From positions 97,526,001 to 97,590,000 of the forward strand of contig OZ231126.1 of NCBI GenBank assembly GCA_965153355.1: DNA of 64,000 nucleotides. The letters are read 5' to 3'. This document shows positions 1-12,584 of this stretch, piece by piece. This DNA comes from Flaccisagitta enflata (lineage: Eukaryota > Chaetognatha > Sagittoidea > Aphragmophora). The position numbers and the translations under genes were made by a program. The first letter of the stretch is position 1; every line of letters begins with the position of its first letter. Below the pieces are notes generated by a model that saw nothing but the letters and a program-made list of their open reading frames with translations, searched no databases and had not been told where the DNA came from.

Positions 1-101
<101 letters not shown>

Positions 102-604
102 AATGCACACACAATCACACACAGACGCATTCATTAACATACAGCCGGGGAAACAGAAGTAATGATCCAGTATTTGCTTAATTTGTTTTTTAATTTCAAC
201 AATGAGAAAAAAATTATTGATTTAGGAATTTCGTCGGTCTGAACCAAAATTGTCAATCAACCTTTTATTCTCTTGACTATTCCAAGTATTTCATCCACTC
301 TCCCTTTGGCCTTTAATTTATTCTCTCTCTCTCTCTCTCTCTCTCTTTGGGTGCCTTTCAGTTTCACTCTCTTTCTTGCCTAGTCTTGGTCGACGTCTGT
401 GTTATGAGAGAAAACAAGGAGGAGGCCTTCATTTCGCCCCTGATGGTGTGACCCGTTGAGGCGGCGAGAAACGGGCCGCAACCACAGACGAAATGACGAC
501 GACGACAACGACGACGACGGCGACGACGACGACGACCCTTTACCACCCCGTCAATCAAATTCGCATCAGCATCAATTACGGGCAGCCGGTCTTGACGTCA
601 CACA

Positions 605-746
<142 letters not shown>

Positions 747-933
747 TGCGAGAATGGCAAAGAATGGCGAATGGCGAATGGCGAATGGCGAATGGCGAAT
801 GGCGAACGGCCACGTGCATTAGAGCGAAGAAAATGGGTGCATTTCTTCTTCCAAGACATACGGACATAAGCATATAGATATAAGGAATATAGTTGAATTC
901 TGCACGTAATATCCAGCCACTGATACCGGATGC

Positions 934-1274
934 TTTTTAGTCGCGTGCTACGCAACTCTACAACCCGCTTTGTTGGTCCGTCGGTCCCTCCGTGCGTCTA
1001 CCGATCCATCCGTCCATCGGTTTGTCGGTCCGTCGGTCACACTTTACTTTTTTACTATACTTATAGTCTTTTTTAGTCATACTAAGTCATTCTAAGTCAT
1101 ATTACGCTACATTAAGTCACATAAGTCAATTTGGTCAATTCAGTCGTTTTAGTCATCTTTAGTCTGTTTAAGTCATTTCAAGTCATCTTGAGTCGTTTTA
1201 AGTCATTATGAGTCACTTAAAGTCATCTTAAAATATTTATGTCCCGCACGTGACTTATAGGTGTTGACCTTGTT
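934..1274 (-). mobile_element. Family A hairpin element (copy 1)
   Basis: Read on the minus strand it begins AACAAGGTCAACACC and ends in an imperfect hairpin (AGTTGCGTAGCACGCGACT) plus TAAAAA. Inside are a (GGTC)-like tract and an array of about 10-bp units related to AAGTCATTCT at about 1053-1230. No coding capacity. Membership rests on both termini matching other copies in this window. Confidence 0.8.
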
Positions 1275-1318
1275 TCCTTTACGCCGTCGCCCCTCCCCCC
1301 GATACCACTGAAATCGAG

Positions 1319-1400
1319 TATGTATGTATGTATGTATGTATGTATGTATGTATGTATGTATGTATGTATGTATGTATGTATGTATGTATGTATGTATGTA
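1319..1400. repeat. (TATG)n microsatellite, left part
   Basis: Tandem TATG units that stop exactly where the Tc1-type element begins. They resume on its other side at 1990-2090 with TATG and then TGTC variants, so this was one microsatellite before the insertion. Confidence 0.95.
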
Positions 1401-1989
1401 CCATCTTGGCCATAAATATGGAAACAGCTAAAAAGTGTCATAACTCGCTCAATTTTCATCGCAGAGAGATGATTTTTTTTTCAAAATTTTATCGAATGAG
1501 ACCAAGCTGGTTCCTGGATCTTTATTCGTTTAGAAATGAGAGCCGAAAGAAGAAAGCATATGCTTTTTGCAGGAGGAAAGAAATGGAGGAAAAAAAGTCA
1601 TAAATATGGAAACAGCTAAAAAGTGTCATAACTCGCTCGATTTTCATCGCAGAGAGATGATTTTTTTTTTTCAAAATTTGCGTCTGCGAAAGATCTATCG
1701 AATGAGACCAAGCTGGTTCCTGTATCTTTATTCGTTTAGAAATGAGAGCCGAAAGAAGAAAGCATATGTCATAACTCGCTCAATTTTCATCGCGCAAAAG
1801 GTTTGGGACAACATCACTCCGGCGTACCTCCAGTCTCTCTACGAATCGATGCCACGGCGCATGCAGGCGGTGGTCGATGCCCAAGGCGGTCACACAAAAT
1901 ACTAGATGCGTTTTGATATGTTTGTCGTTCAATTCTAGTCAATAAATCAACTTATACACTAACTGTTTCCATATTTATGGCCAAGATGG
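1401..1989 (+). mobile_element. Deleted Tc1-type transposon, TA target duplication
   Basis: The ends are a perfect 27-bp terminal inverted repeat (1401-1427 and 1963-1989; starts CCATCTTGGCCATAAATATG). The element is flanked by TA on both sides (1399-1400, 1990-1991), as expected for the Tc1/mariner superfamily. It is only 589 bp, against roughly 1.3-1.7 kb for an autonomous element. The 5' part is a tandem duplication: the segment from about 1411 recurs from about 1602, and a third partial start lies at about 1768. Only the C-terminal end of the transposase frame remains at the 3' side. It cannot be autonomous. Confidence 0.93.
1798..1905 (+). pseudogene. Tc1 transposase C-terminal remnant
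   Basis: The frame contains VWDNITPAYLQSLYESMPRR and, close behind it, AQGGHTKY and a stop at 1903-1905. The pattern of a W-x-x-I block, SMPRR and a terminal GGHTKY is characteristic of the C-terminus of Tc1-family DDE transposases. The DNA-binding domain and most of the catalytic domain are missing, and the upstream sequence is duplicated subterminal DNA. It is therefore a non-functional internal-deletion derivative. Family assignment is secure; loss of function follows from the missing domains. Confidence 0.9.
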
Positions 1990-2645
1990 TATGTATGTAT
2001 GTATGTAGTATGTATGTATTTATGCGTGTATGTATTTATGTATGTATGTATTTATGCGTGTCTGTCTGTCTGTCTGTCTGTCTGTATGTGTGTAGGTAAC
2101 ATAAAGCACGAAGACGCAGGAGCATATGTCATCATATTATGGGTCGATGCGCAAAAGCCAAAATTCCAAGAGAGCAACATTAAACCGGAATTTTCTAACA
2201 CGTTGATTAACGCGCACAGCACGCACATGTACGTAACACGCGCATAACAAGGTTTTGAATCACATAGTAATGTGAAACTGTAAATAACGTAAATTTTATA
2301 GCTCATTAATATCCTTAGAAATGATCCAATGCTTCGTTCCCAGTTTTTCACTTCCGTTTTCATTTTTTCCTTTTTGTTCTTTTTTTTTTCTCTTCTTTTT
2401 CCATTCCCCCCCCCACTTTTTTATAAGCAAAAAAATTATTGAATTTTTTCTCCTTCGTTTCTTTTCAAATATTTTTTTTCCTCTTCTCACAGATGACTGA
2501 TTTTCCAATTATCTCCATTCCATTTCTCAACCGTTAATTCCTAACTTCTCCCTCCTTTTTTCCCCACCGCACTTTTGCACTTCATAGTTAAGCCGTCAGG
2601 GTTTCTCTGCGTTATCGAGCTTATTATGTTGTAATGAGTATGGAA

Positions 2646-2844
2646 AACAAGGCCGGATACACGGCTACCGAAGTCGAGTGCAGGTGGGCAGGGGCTATAT
2701 TTGAAGTCACCAGACCATTTGGGCAGGAGCAGTGAGGTCAAAGAAATAAAATCATAAAAAAAAGTAAAGTGTGACGGACCAACGGACCAACCGACCGACC
2801 GACGGACAAAGCGGGTTGTAGAGTCGCGTGCACGCGACTAAAAA
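2646..2844 (+). mobile_element. Family A element, short form without decamer array
   Basis: It starts AACAAGGCCGGATACACGGC and ends with the perfect 18-bp palindrome AGTCGCGTGCACGCGACT (2822-2839) followed by AAAAA. At 199 bp it is the simplest complete copy: head, a G-rich GGTGGGCAGGGGC segment, a (GGAC/GACC) tract, then the hairpin. The head contains AGTCGAGTGCA, which pairs at 10 of 11 positions with the 3' arm TGCACGCGACT. Confidence 0.88.
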
Positions 2845-4026
2845 CAGCACTTATGGCGAAATTTCCACTTCATGTTATCACGAGCGTGAGCGCGAGACCT
2901 ACAACTTTCCATGGGGGTTTCTTTTCTTTCTAATGAAGTACATGCATAATTATCCTCTCAAAAATCATATCTATCTTTTTAACTGTCTACTCCGTACTTT
3001 CTTTGTCATTCTTTCTACCCCACGGCCCACCATCTTCCTCAAAAAATCTAGAGAAAAAAAAACACAAAAAAAAAAAATTCCTCCGTGTCTTTGTCTTTGT
3101 GTTCTCTCGTGCGTCACTTTTGAAAATATTAATTTGCATATTTGAATTTCTTCAAAGTTTGGATATCTTTGGAGATGGCGCGCGAAAAAGTCAACAATGA
3201 GATATTTTCTTATCTCACTACGCCGATACGGTGTTGGCCGCAGCGAGCCAGGAAGCGCGGTGGTGTTGACGAAAGGGATGGCAAGGTGTTGGTTGGTGTT
3301 GGTTTAGGGATGGGAGGTCCTTTTTCAACAATATTTTTTGGGGACCGAACCGTGGGTAAATATATCTTCTGAAAACATTATTTTATCTGTTTCTTTATTA
3401 TTTGACAAGCTCGAGAAAAAGAGAGAGAAAAGGAGAGGGAGAGAAATAGAAACAGAGATGCAGTGTGAAAGAAAAGGAAACAAGGCCAACACCTATAAGT
3501 CGCGTTTTGGCACCCACCAGATTCAATTCAAGCCTTAAAACCCACTAGTTTCAATTCAAACCTTGAAACCCGCCAGTTTTAATTTGAGTCTTGAAACCCA
3601 CCAGTTTCAATTTGAGCCTTGAAACCCGCCAGTTCCACACAACGCAATTATCCCTTTGTTCTCATGATATTAATTCTCGGGAACTACCCAGTTATTTCTT
3701 TGACTTTCCTTGCTAATTCCCTAAAATTCCTGACAACTTTAAAAAACTTGACTAAAAAGGACTTAAATGACTAAAATGACCTAAAATGACTTAAAATGAC
3801 GTAAGATGACAAAAATGTCTTAAGATGACTCAAAATAACTTCAAATGAAAAGAATTACTTAAAATGACCAAAATGACATAAATGAACTAACATGACCTCA
3901 GATGAACAAAAATGACTAAAAAGGATCTAAATGACTTGAAATGAATGAAACTAACTTAAAATAAGTTAGATGACCTAAATGATCTAAAATAACTTCAAAT
4001 GACATAAGATAACCTAAATGTCTTAA

Positions 4027-5001
4027 GGCTTACATTTCCTCAAGATAGGTGACAAATTAAAAATCTGTTTTCATGATGATTGGACCATGCACTGAGGACT
4101 TCTGTTCTCAACCCTTTTTTGACTGTATAGCACTGGCTCTGACTGAAATTGATAAAGCAAAAAAAATAAAACAAGATTGTTTGGTTATTAGGAAAATGAA
4201 AATTTTCAATGTATCAGTGCAGGATATGTACAACAGACTAAAGGAGGCCGCCTGTCCTTCCTTAATCACAAATTCTTCTTCCAATGTCAATGTTTCAAGA
4301 AATAAATTTCTATTCTCACCTTGCGCATTATCACAGTGCTCATGTCAGGCGATCTACTCACTAGCCACAGACGCTGACTGCTTTCATGAATTTGTGCTTT
4401 AAAACTGATAGTTAGGGAGGCTAAAAAAGAGTTGATGAAAAAAATCGTTCATGAATTGTACCTTTACCGTGTATTTTCTTTCAATTTTCACTTTAATGAA
4501 TGACAAAATGATGGTAATTTTCTAAACAAACCCAACAGCATGATCAGCAACGAGGCTTGAAATTTTTTACTGAAGAGAGAGAAGACATGTGTTAGGTAGA
4601 CCTGTAACAAACTTAAAAAAAGTTCCTAATTTTTTATTGTTGAAGATTTATGATTTCTTGATTTTGTATGTAAAATAAAATTTAAATTCTAAACACAGCC
4701 ACGTAGCTGTCTACCATGTCTTCTTCAGTAAAAATTTCAGTAGCCCACATATTGCCCCAGTCAGGCTTAGCGAGCGTTTAAAAAATTGCCTATATTTGTT
4801 ATTTTTCAATTTTCTGAAATTTTGTGTAGGGGTTTCTTACACAGGTAAGGGGTTTTCGCATTGGGCTCATTATCTAGATATCATCTAGATATTCCCTAAG
4901 TATCCCTAAGTAATGTCACGATAACATTCCCAATGCGAAGACCCCCGTATTCGACATTCTATAAACAAACAAAAATTTCAGGGTAACTTCATTTTGAAGC
5001 C
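4027..5001. mobile_element. Element with TTAA target duplication
   Basis: The insert interrupts the decamer array between TTAA copies at 4023-4026 and 5002-5005. The uninterrupted paralogous site is at about 7336-7372, which gives exact edges. The termini are short, GGCTT... and ...AAGCC. TTAA duplication is typical of piggyBac-type elements, but no transposase is visible. Internal hairpin arms include about 4570-4592 with about 4715-4737, and a second palindrome surrounds about 4850-4945. A 109-residue open frame at 4073-4402 matches nothing I recognise. Confidence 0.7.
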
Positions 5002-5077
5002 TTAAGATGACTTAAGATAACTTGAAATGAACAAAATCTATTTAATTTGACCTAAATGACTAAAATAAACTAACATG

Positions 5078-5336
5078 CATAAGGCAGAAAAGCCAATTGT
5101 TTTACTCATCATCTTCTTGTTAGCCAAGTATTGACCTTTCCTGGATTTTCTAATTCAATTCTTGAAGATCTACTAATACTTGTCATGTCCACCAATCCTG
5201 CAACACTTTTTTCTTGTGTGAAATGATTATAAAAATTTCATTCTTATTTAAGTTTTCTTTCCCTTGAAGAAAATTTATTGGTTAAATGCACAGCAATCAT
5301 CTCAGGAATCAGGTCATTCAATTGAAATGACTTTAA
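5078..5336 (-). mobile_element. Short interspersed repeat (copy 1), unknown class
   Basis: About 260 bp inserted in the decamer array. The empty paralogous site is near 7405-7430. The flanks share ATG (5075-5077 and 5337-5339). A second copy in opposite orientation lies at 11375-11617. There is no clear poly(A) tail or tRNA-like promoter, so it is not called a SINE. Confidence 0.65.
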
Positions 5337-5339
5337 TTG

Positions 5340-5705
5340 AATAAATATTATCTAAAATGATGTAAATGAATGAGAATGATGTAAAATTACTTTAGAAAGA
5401 TGTATACTGACTAACAATGATTTAAAATGACATAAAATGACAAGATCTGACCTCAGATGACTTTGAATGACTTAAAACAACTTAAGAGACTATAAATGAC
5501 TTAAATGATCTACATGAATAAAATGACATAAATGACCAATAATGACAAAAAATGACTGAAAATGACTTTGGATGACTTTAAATGTCCTAAAATGGCTTTA
5601 AATGACAGAACCACTTAAAATGACATAAAACATTTGTGAATAAAATGACTAAAAATGACTATACATGATGATGTCAAATGATGTAAGATGATGTATAATG
5701 ATGAA
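5340..5705. repeat. Decamer minisatellite array
   Basis: Variants of TAAAATGACT/GATGTAAAAT in tandem with about 10-bp spacing. Related arrays are at 3725-4022, 6630-6787 and 7313-7605. They are the amplified core of the surrounding Family A element. Confidence 0.85.
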
Positions 5706-6619
5706 ATAGTCGTAAAAGCGTCAGATGGTCAGCGGTACCCGTTGCCCCTATGTTAGTGTCTGTGTGTGTGAGGAGGTTAAAGGGGCAGCGGCCCCGAAGG
5801 GGCCGAAGGACCTATGCCATTTTTATTTGACTCTGGTTGGAATTAGGCCTGGAGGGAGATGAGCCTCGAGGCTAGGATTTGAGCCTTGGGGCTTGCATTT
5901 GAGCCGAGGCTGGGATTGGGTTTCGAGGCTGATTTCTGTCCGTTACATGTGGGCTGATTTGAGCCTCGAGGCTGGGATTTGAGCCCCGAGGCTGGGATTT
6001 GAGCCTCGAGGCTGGGATTTGAGCCTTGAGGCTGGGATTTGAGCCTGAGGTTGGGATTGAGCCCTGAGGCTGGGATTGAGCTCGAGGCTTTGATTTGAGC
6101 CTCGAGGCTAGGATTTGAGCCTCAAGGCTGGGACTGAGCCGAGGTTCGGGATTTGAGCCCCTCGAGGCTGGGATCTCAAGCCTCAGGCTGTGATTCGAGC
6201 CTCGAGGCTGGGATTTGAGCCCTTCGAGGCTGGGATTTGAGCAGCGAGGCTGGGATTGAATCTCGAGGCTGACCCGAGCCCCGAGGTTGGAGATGAGCCG
6301 AGGTTGACTGAGCCTCGAGGTTGACTTGAGCCCGAGGCGATTTGAGCCTCGAGGCTGGGATTCAAGCATCTAGGCTGAGATTCAAGCATCTAGGCTGAAA
6401 TTTGAGCCTCGAGGCTGGGGTTTGAGCCGAGGCTGGGATTTGACCTGAGGCTAAGAGATTTGGGCCTCGAGACTAGGATTTGGGCCTGTAGGATCAGGGA
6501 TATGGGCCTCGAGTGGGGGGACTGAGAAGGAGAAGGAGTAGAAGAAGAAGGAGGAGGAGAAAGTTTCCCATATGTGTGAAAGCATAGGTCTTTGGCCCCT
6601 TCGGGGCCGCTGCCCAAAA
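5706..6619 (+). mobile_element. Family B foldback element (copy 1)
   Basis: It starts TAGTCGTAAAAGCGTCAGATGG and ends GGGGCCGCTGCCCAAAAG. After a unique head of about 90 bp comes an arm GGGGCAGCGGCCCCGAAGGG..., then an array of 20-bp units of the form GCCTCGAGGCTGGGATTTGA (about 5850-6500), then a GA-rich stretch and the inverted arm. Each array unit itself contains the palindrome GCCTCGAGGC. The long open frames here (5872-6369 and others, minus strand) are translations of the 20-bp array and are not genes. Confidence 0.88.
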
Positions 6620-6795
6620 GGAAGTAAAATGATGTAAAATGATGTAAAAATGATATTAATGATGTAAGATGATGTAAAATGATGTAAATGATGTAAAATG
6701 ATGTAAATGATGTTAAATGATGTAAATGATGTAAAATGATGTAAAATGATGTAAAAATAACATAAAACAAGTTAGATGACCTAAATGATCTAGAA

Positions 6796-6948
6796 CAGCG
6801 GCGTATTTGAAGGGGCTTCCGCAGCTGCCGCGGCAGCTGTACTAAATCGGACAGGATCGATGTCGGACAGACAGACAAAAGATAGAAGAAGAAGAAGAAG
6901 AAAGAGGAGTAGGAGGAGAAAGAAGAGGAAGTAGAGAATGATAGAGCG

Positions 6949-7045
<97 letters not shown>

Positions 7046-7304
7046 CAGAAATCGAAACTTGTTTTGTTTGGTAGTATGATAGGTGGAACATTAACCCTCA
7101 CCATGTAGCTAAACACTGCTGTGCAAAGTTGTAGTTATGTATGGTCATATTTAGTTATATTTAGTAGTATATAGTAGTAGATATTTTTGTATATTTTTAA
7201 AAAGAAGTAAATAGTTATATGTGGTAGTACAGGTCGAACAGGAGCATTGTCGGACACTAATTAAAGGCGGCAGCTGCCGAAATCTTGGCTCAGATACGCC
7301 GCTG
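6796..7304. mobile_element. hAT-like non-autonomous element
   Basis: The terminal inverted repeats are CAGCGGCGTATTTGA (6796-6810) and the complement of CAGCGGCGTATCTGA at 7290-7304. The target duplication is a perfect 8-bp ATCTAGAA (6788-6795 and 7305-7312). An 8-bp duplication with a CAG-initial terminus is the hallmark of the hAT superfamily. The 509-bp interior has no transposase and carries an (AG)n run at 6950-7040. Confidence 0.92.
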
Positions 7305-7857
7305 ATCTAGAATAAAGTAAAATGATATAAGATGACCTAAATGTCTTAAGATGACTTAAGATAACTTGAAATCTATTTAATTTGACCTAAATGACTAAAA
7401 TGAACTAACATGACTTTAATTGAATAAATGATGTAATTGATGAAAAATGATGTAAAATGATGTAAAATGATGTAAAATGATGTAAAATGATGTAAAATGA
7501 TGTAAAATGATGTAAAATGATGTAAAGGAAGTAGAATGATGTAAAATGATGTAGATTATGTAGAATGATGTAAAATGATGTAAAATGATGTAAAATGGCC
7601 CAAAAAAATAATAATTGGCAACATGTAAAAAAAAGTAAAAAGGGGATGGACGGACAGCAACGGACGGACGGACAGAGGAATGGACCGACAAAGCGGAGTA
7701 TAGAGTCGCGTGCACGCGACTAAAAAGTCCGTCTCTACTCTCTAACCTTACGCGCCTGCACGTGTTGATGTCTTTCTTGTTGATGTTTGAAAAGACTTTG
7801 TTGACAGACACTGATCTAGAGAAAACATGGTGTCGCAACATTATCTTGCGCTTCTCA

Positions 7858-8181
<324 letters not shown>

Positions 8182-8693
8182 CGTCTCCATCTTCCGTGTG
8201 TCGATTGTTGCCATTGACAACAATCTCTGAGATTGAGCAATGAAATTTTGTTTTCTCTATAAATGAAGAGAGGAGGGAGAAAAAGACTTACCATTTAGAT
8301 CAGTAGTGGCGGGGCAGTGTGCAGCCCTATATGGCTACATGGTTCTCTGTGAGTTTATGACAAGTGGAACAATATCCCTGACTTTAACCAAACGGATGAA
8401 ATTGAGCAGGGCCTTGTTAACCCTCAATATCAATGACTAGCGTTGTGACAAATGGGACACCGTTTGTAACAAACCACATCGTTGTAACAGACGTGAGCTG
8501 TGGCGTCGAATGCTGCGTTTGTGCGTACCCATTGAAGGAAGAGACTTATTACCCGATTACAGTCGTTACCCCTACCGACTGTATGATTTTCCGTTACGTC
8601 TTCCTCAGAAATCCTTAAAAAACAACTTTAAAGATTTTAGTAATGTGGTCGATTCTTTTTTTATCGCAGCTAATGAAAGGGACCACATTCCAA

Positions 8694-8918
<225 letters not shown>

Positions 8919-9457
8919 ATCTCTCCTGTCCATTGCACCACTGAATTGATATCGACGCGATTCGAAAACAGAATTTTGTGACTTTGTTTTGAAAATCAAC
9001 AATCTCCACTTTTAGAGCCCCGGGAGGAGAGAAAAGAGAGAGAGAGAAAGGAGAAAAGTAAGCAGGAATTAAAAGCTTATCTATGCAGCATCTATTAACG
9101 TAAAGTTTTAAAAGATTTGAATTGATAAATGAAAAAGAAGAAGAAGAGAAAGAAAACAACAAGAAAAGAAGGAAAGAAGAAAGATCCAATTAAATTAATC
9201 GACAAGATTGATTTTCGTTCCATGCGCCAGGAGGCGTTTTTTTTTTTCTTCTTTTTTTTTCTTTTTCCTTTCTTTTTTTCCTATTTCCTTTCTTCTTTTA
9301 CTTGATCCCATCTTTTTCGTTTTCGTTTTTCCTCTCCTTCTCCTCCTTTATTTCTCCCACTTCTTTCTCCCATCACTACTGTCTGACAGCTTATCCAGGG
9401 TGAGATTGACATTACTCTGGGTTTTTTAGCAGTTTTGCCCAGCTCATATACATATTT

Positions 9458-10247
9458 AAAATACAAGAACCATCGAGTAGGAAATCTTTCCTGGAGCACT
9501 TTTTGAAAAAAATGAAAAATTTAAGATTTTAAGCTTGATTTTACATTGACTAGTTTTCAGGTTGGTTTTACCTATTTTTTGATAGCTTGATGTTAATCCT
9601 GATAGAATACCCTTTCATTTGATAGGTCGCATTATATGGTTTTTACAGAAAATGAAATTTTTAGTCGCGTGCACGCGACTCTACAACCCGCTTTGTTGGT
9701 CCGTTGGTCCGTTGGTCCGTTGGTCCGTCGGTCCGTCACACTTTACTTTTTTATTATACTTTAAGTTTCTAGTCATTCTATTTCATTTTAAGTCATTCTA
9801 AGTCATTCTAGGACATTCTAAGTCATTCTAAGTTATTTTAAGTCACTTAAGTCAAATAGGTCAAAGAAGTCATTTCAGTCATTTTAGGTCTTTTTAAGTC
9901 CTTTAAAGTTGTCTTGAGTCATTTTAAGTCATCTTGAGTCAATAAAAGTCATCTTAAGTTATCTATATCTCGCACCCAGCTTATAGGTGTTGGCCTTGTT
10001 ATTTTCAAAGCCACCGTTACAAAATTACAACAGCAGCCTAAAATATGAAAATTTCATTTCTTACAAAAACCATAAAGTGCTACCTATCAAATGAATTGAA
10101 ATCTTATCAGAATTAACATTATGCTGTCAAAAAATAGGTCAAACTAACCTGAAAAATAGTCTCTGCAAAATGAAGTTAAATCTCTTGAATTTTTTTTTTT
10201 CAAAAAGCGCTCCAGGAAAGATTTCCTACTCGATGGTTCTTGTATTG
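9458..10247. mobile_element. Foldback repeat interrupted by a Family A element
   Basis: The left arm, about 9458-9657, reads AATACAAGAACCATCGAGTA at its outer edge. The complement of that sequence ends the right arm at about 10247. The arms stay recognisably complementary inward (for example ATGGTTTTTACAGAAAATGA near 9638-9657 against its complement near 10050-10070). The centre is occupied by a complete Family A copy. No coding sequence. Confidence 0.8.
9658..10000 (-). mobile_element. Family A element (copy 4)
   Basis: Minus-strand copy. The perfect palindrome is at 9663-9680, followed on the + strand by the pairs CTCTACAACCCGC and (GGTC)n, then AAGTCATTCT decamers (about 9770-9955), then the head ending CCTTGTT at 10000. 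343 bp, no coding sequence. Confidence 0.9.
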
Positions 10248-10600
10248 TTGGAAAAAAGTCGAATTACGTAATTCGACTTTTTGAAACGTAGGGGAGAAAT
10301 AAAGTTTTCCATTTTCGGTTTGGGGCAATTTTAGGAAGTTGTGCCATTTTGGGGCTGGGAGTATACATTTTTTGATATTCACAGCTAAGAAAGAGCTAAT
10401 TTTTCTCTTTCAAATGGCGCCAACCAGAAGTCTCTACGATTAATAGTTTAGGAGTTATGAATTTTTGAATCTTTTTTTATTTTTTTGCATTTTCGCGAAA
10501 ATCGATATTTTTCATTGATCTTAATTTTTGGGGTCTATGTAACATGAGAAAAGTGTCAAGATGTTACACAAAGTGACTCCAAGTTTTTTTACGCTAGCTT
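10248..10600. repeat. Dispersed repeat R (copy 3)
   Basis: This shares TTGGAAAAAAGTCG, AGCTAAGAAAGAGCTAATTT, a GGCGCCAA...CAGAA block and TGAATCTTTTTTTATTTTT with the repeats at 36978-37335 and 37491-40490. It is one of three copies and carries neither of the insertions seen in the third. Confidence 0.75.
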
Positions 10601-10613
10601 GCGCATTTTACTC

Positions 10614-11127
<514 letters not shown>

Positions 11128-11297
11128 CAAAGACAGAGGAAGACTGAGAGATAAAAAAGACAACTGTAGATTGAATAACAAAAACACACAGGCAATCAAT
11201 CAAACAGCATGAGATGCACTCACAGAGGATCATGCAGTGAAAAAAGAAACTCCCATTTACGACTTTTTTCCGGTCGGCGATTAGCCGCCTTTATTGG

Positions 11298-11372
11298 TAT
11301 ACATATGAGCTGGGCAAAACTGAAAAAAAAAAAACAGAGTAATGTCAATCTCACCCTGGATTGGCCGTCAGA
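11298..11372. repeat. Inverted copy of 9380-9452
   Basis: ACATATGAGCTGGGCAAAAC and AATGTCAATCTCACCCTGGA at this position are the reverse complement of sequence at 9380-9452. Just upstream, 11253-11298 shares ACGACTTTTTTCC, GGCGATTAGCCGCC and TTTATTGGTA with 40568-40613. Confidence 0.75.
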
Positions 11373-11374
11373 CA

Positions 11375-11617
11375 CATTTCGATTGAACGACCTGATCCCT
11401 GGGATGATTACTGTGCATTTAACCGATAGACTTTCTCCAGGGGAAAGAAAATTTAAATTAGAATGAAATTTTTAAAATCATTTTACGCAAGAAAAAAGTG
11501 TTGCAGGATCGGTGGACATGACAAGTAATATTAGATCTTCAAGAATTGAATTTGAAATCAAGGTAAGGTCAATACTTAGCTAACAAGATGATGATGATTA
11601 AAACAATTGGCTTTTCC
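11375..11617 (+). mobile_element. Short interspersed repeat (copy 2)
   Basis: Reverse-complement match to 5078-5336, starting CATTTCGATTGAACGACCTG and ending near ACAATTGGCTTTTCC. Moderate divergence suggests an old family. From 11618 to 12298 nothing further is recognisable. Confidence 0.65.
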
Positions 11618-12297
11618 TTTTCTCATTGCGTTTACCATTTAAAGCGATTCAAAACAAGTCGAATCGGGGAGGAGTTAGTTTTCAGTTAACATTAGCAGTA
11701 AGTCTTTAGTTTAGAATAAAACTGTCATGGAAGAAACAGCAGGTAAACGTGCAAAGTTGGGGGAGGGGGAAGAAGAGGGAGAGATACGCGAAGCTGCAAA
11801 GAGTCTAGCGTTGCCCGGGGACAAGGCGAATAAATTAGAGAATAGATAGAATGGATAAAAAAACCAAGAGTTCGTTTTGGGACCTCCGATGAAACAGCGA
11901 TCATCGATGTACACTTTGCAGCCAATCAGTGACCATTAAGGAAAGATATTTGTACCAATATACGTGTAGCAGGAACATCGAAAATGGTACCATAGTTTGC
12001 AAACTTGCAGTAAAAAAACTCCAACAACTTACCACAATTTGTTTTCACTGCCCTTACTCTAAAAATTGTACTATTTACCAACGGTAGTAAAAAAAAACGG
12101 CTAGACTGAATATTTGGTTTCAAATTTGAAATAAAGACGTCAGAGTTTCTTCTTTTTTTCCGAAACGAAAGCCGCGGAATCCCCGGAAAACGAAACAACA
12201 AAAGAAACAAAAATAGGAAAAGATTTTAACCGCCGAAACTGCAATAACAAAAACGGTCAATGAGTCGAAAGGAATAAAAATAAAATAACATTTTGAG

Positions 12298-12584
<287 letters not shown>

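Larger units (their letters stand above)
3479..7726 (+). mobile_element. Large nested Family A element or cluster
   Basis: A Family A head (AACAAGGCCAACACCTATAAGTCGCG) lies at 3479. The next matching 3' end (palindrome 7704-7721 plus AAAAA) is at 7726. The interior is about 30-bp repeats (3530-3640) and long arrays of about 10-bp units (AAAATGACTT and GATGTAAAAT types), interrupted by four separate insertions. It could be one expanded element or two fused copies, because the arrays at about 3950-5700 and 6765-7430 are paralogous. Confidence 0.6.

Noticed and set aside
4073-4402. 109-residue frame inside the TTAA-flanked element
   Set aside because: It has no transposase motif (no DDD/DDE spacing or zinc finger), and its length is compatible with chance in this AT-rich insert.
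5872-7091. Minus-strand frames with LEAQIPASRLKSQPRG-type repeats
   Set aside because: They are encoded by the 20-bp Family B array. The same peptide-like pattern appears at 45270-46467 from another copy, and no start, splice or composition signal supports a gene.
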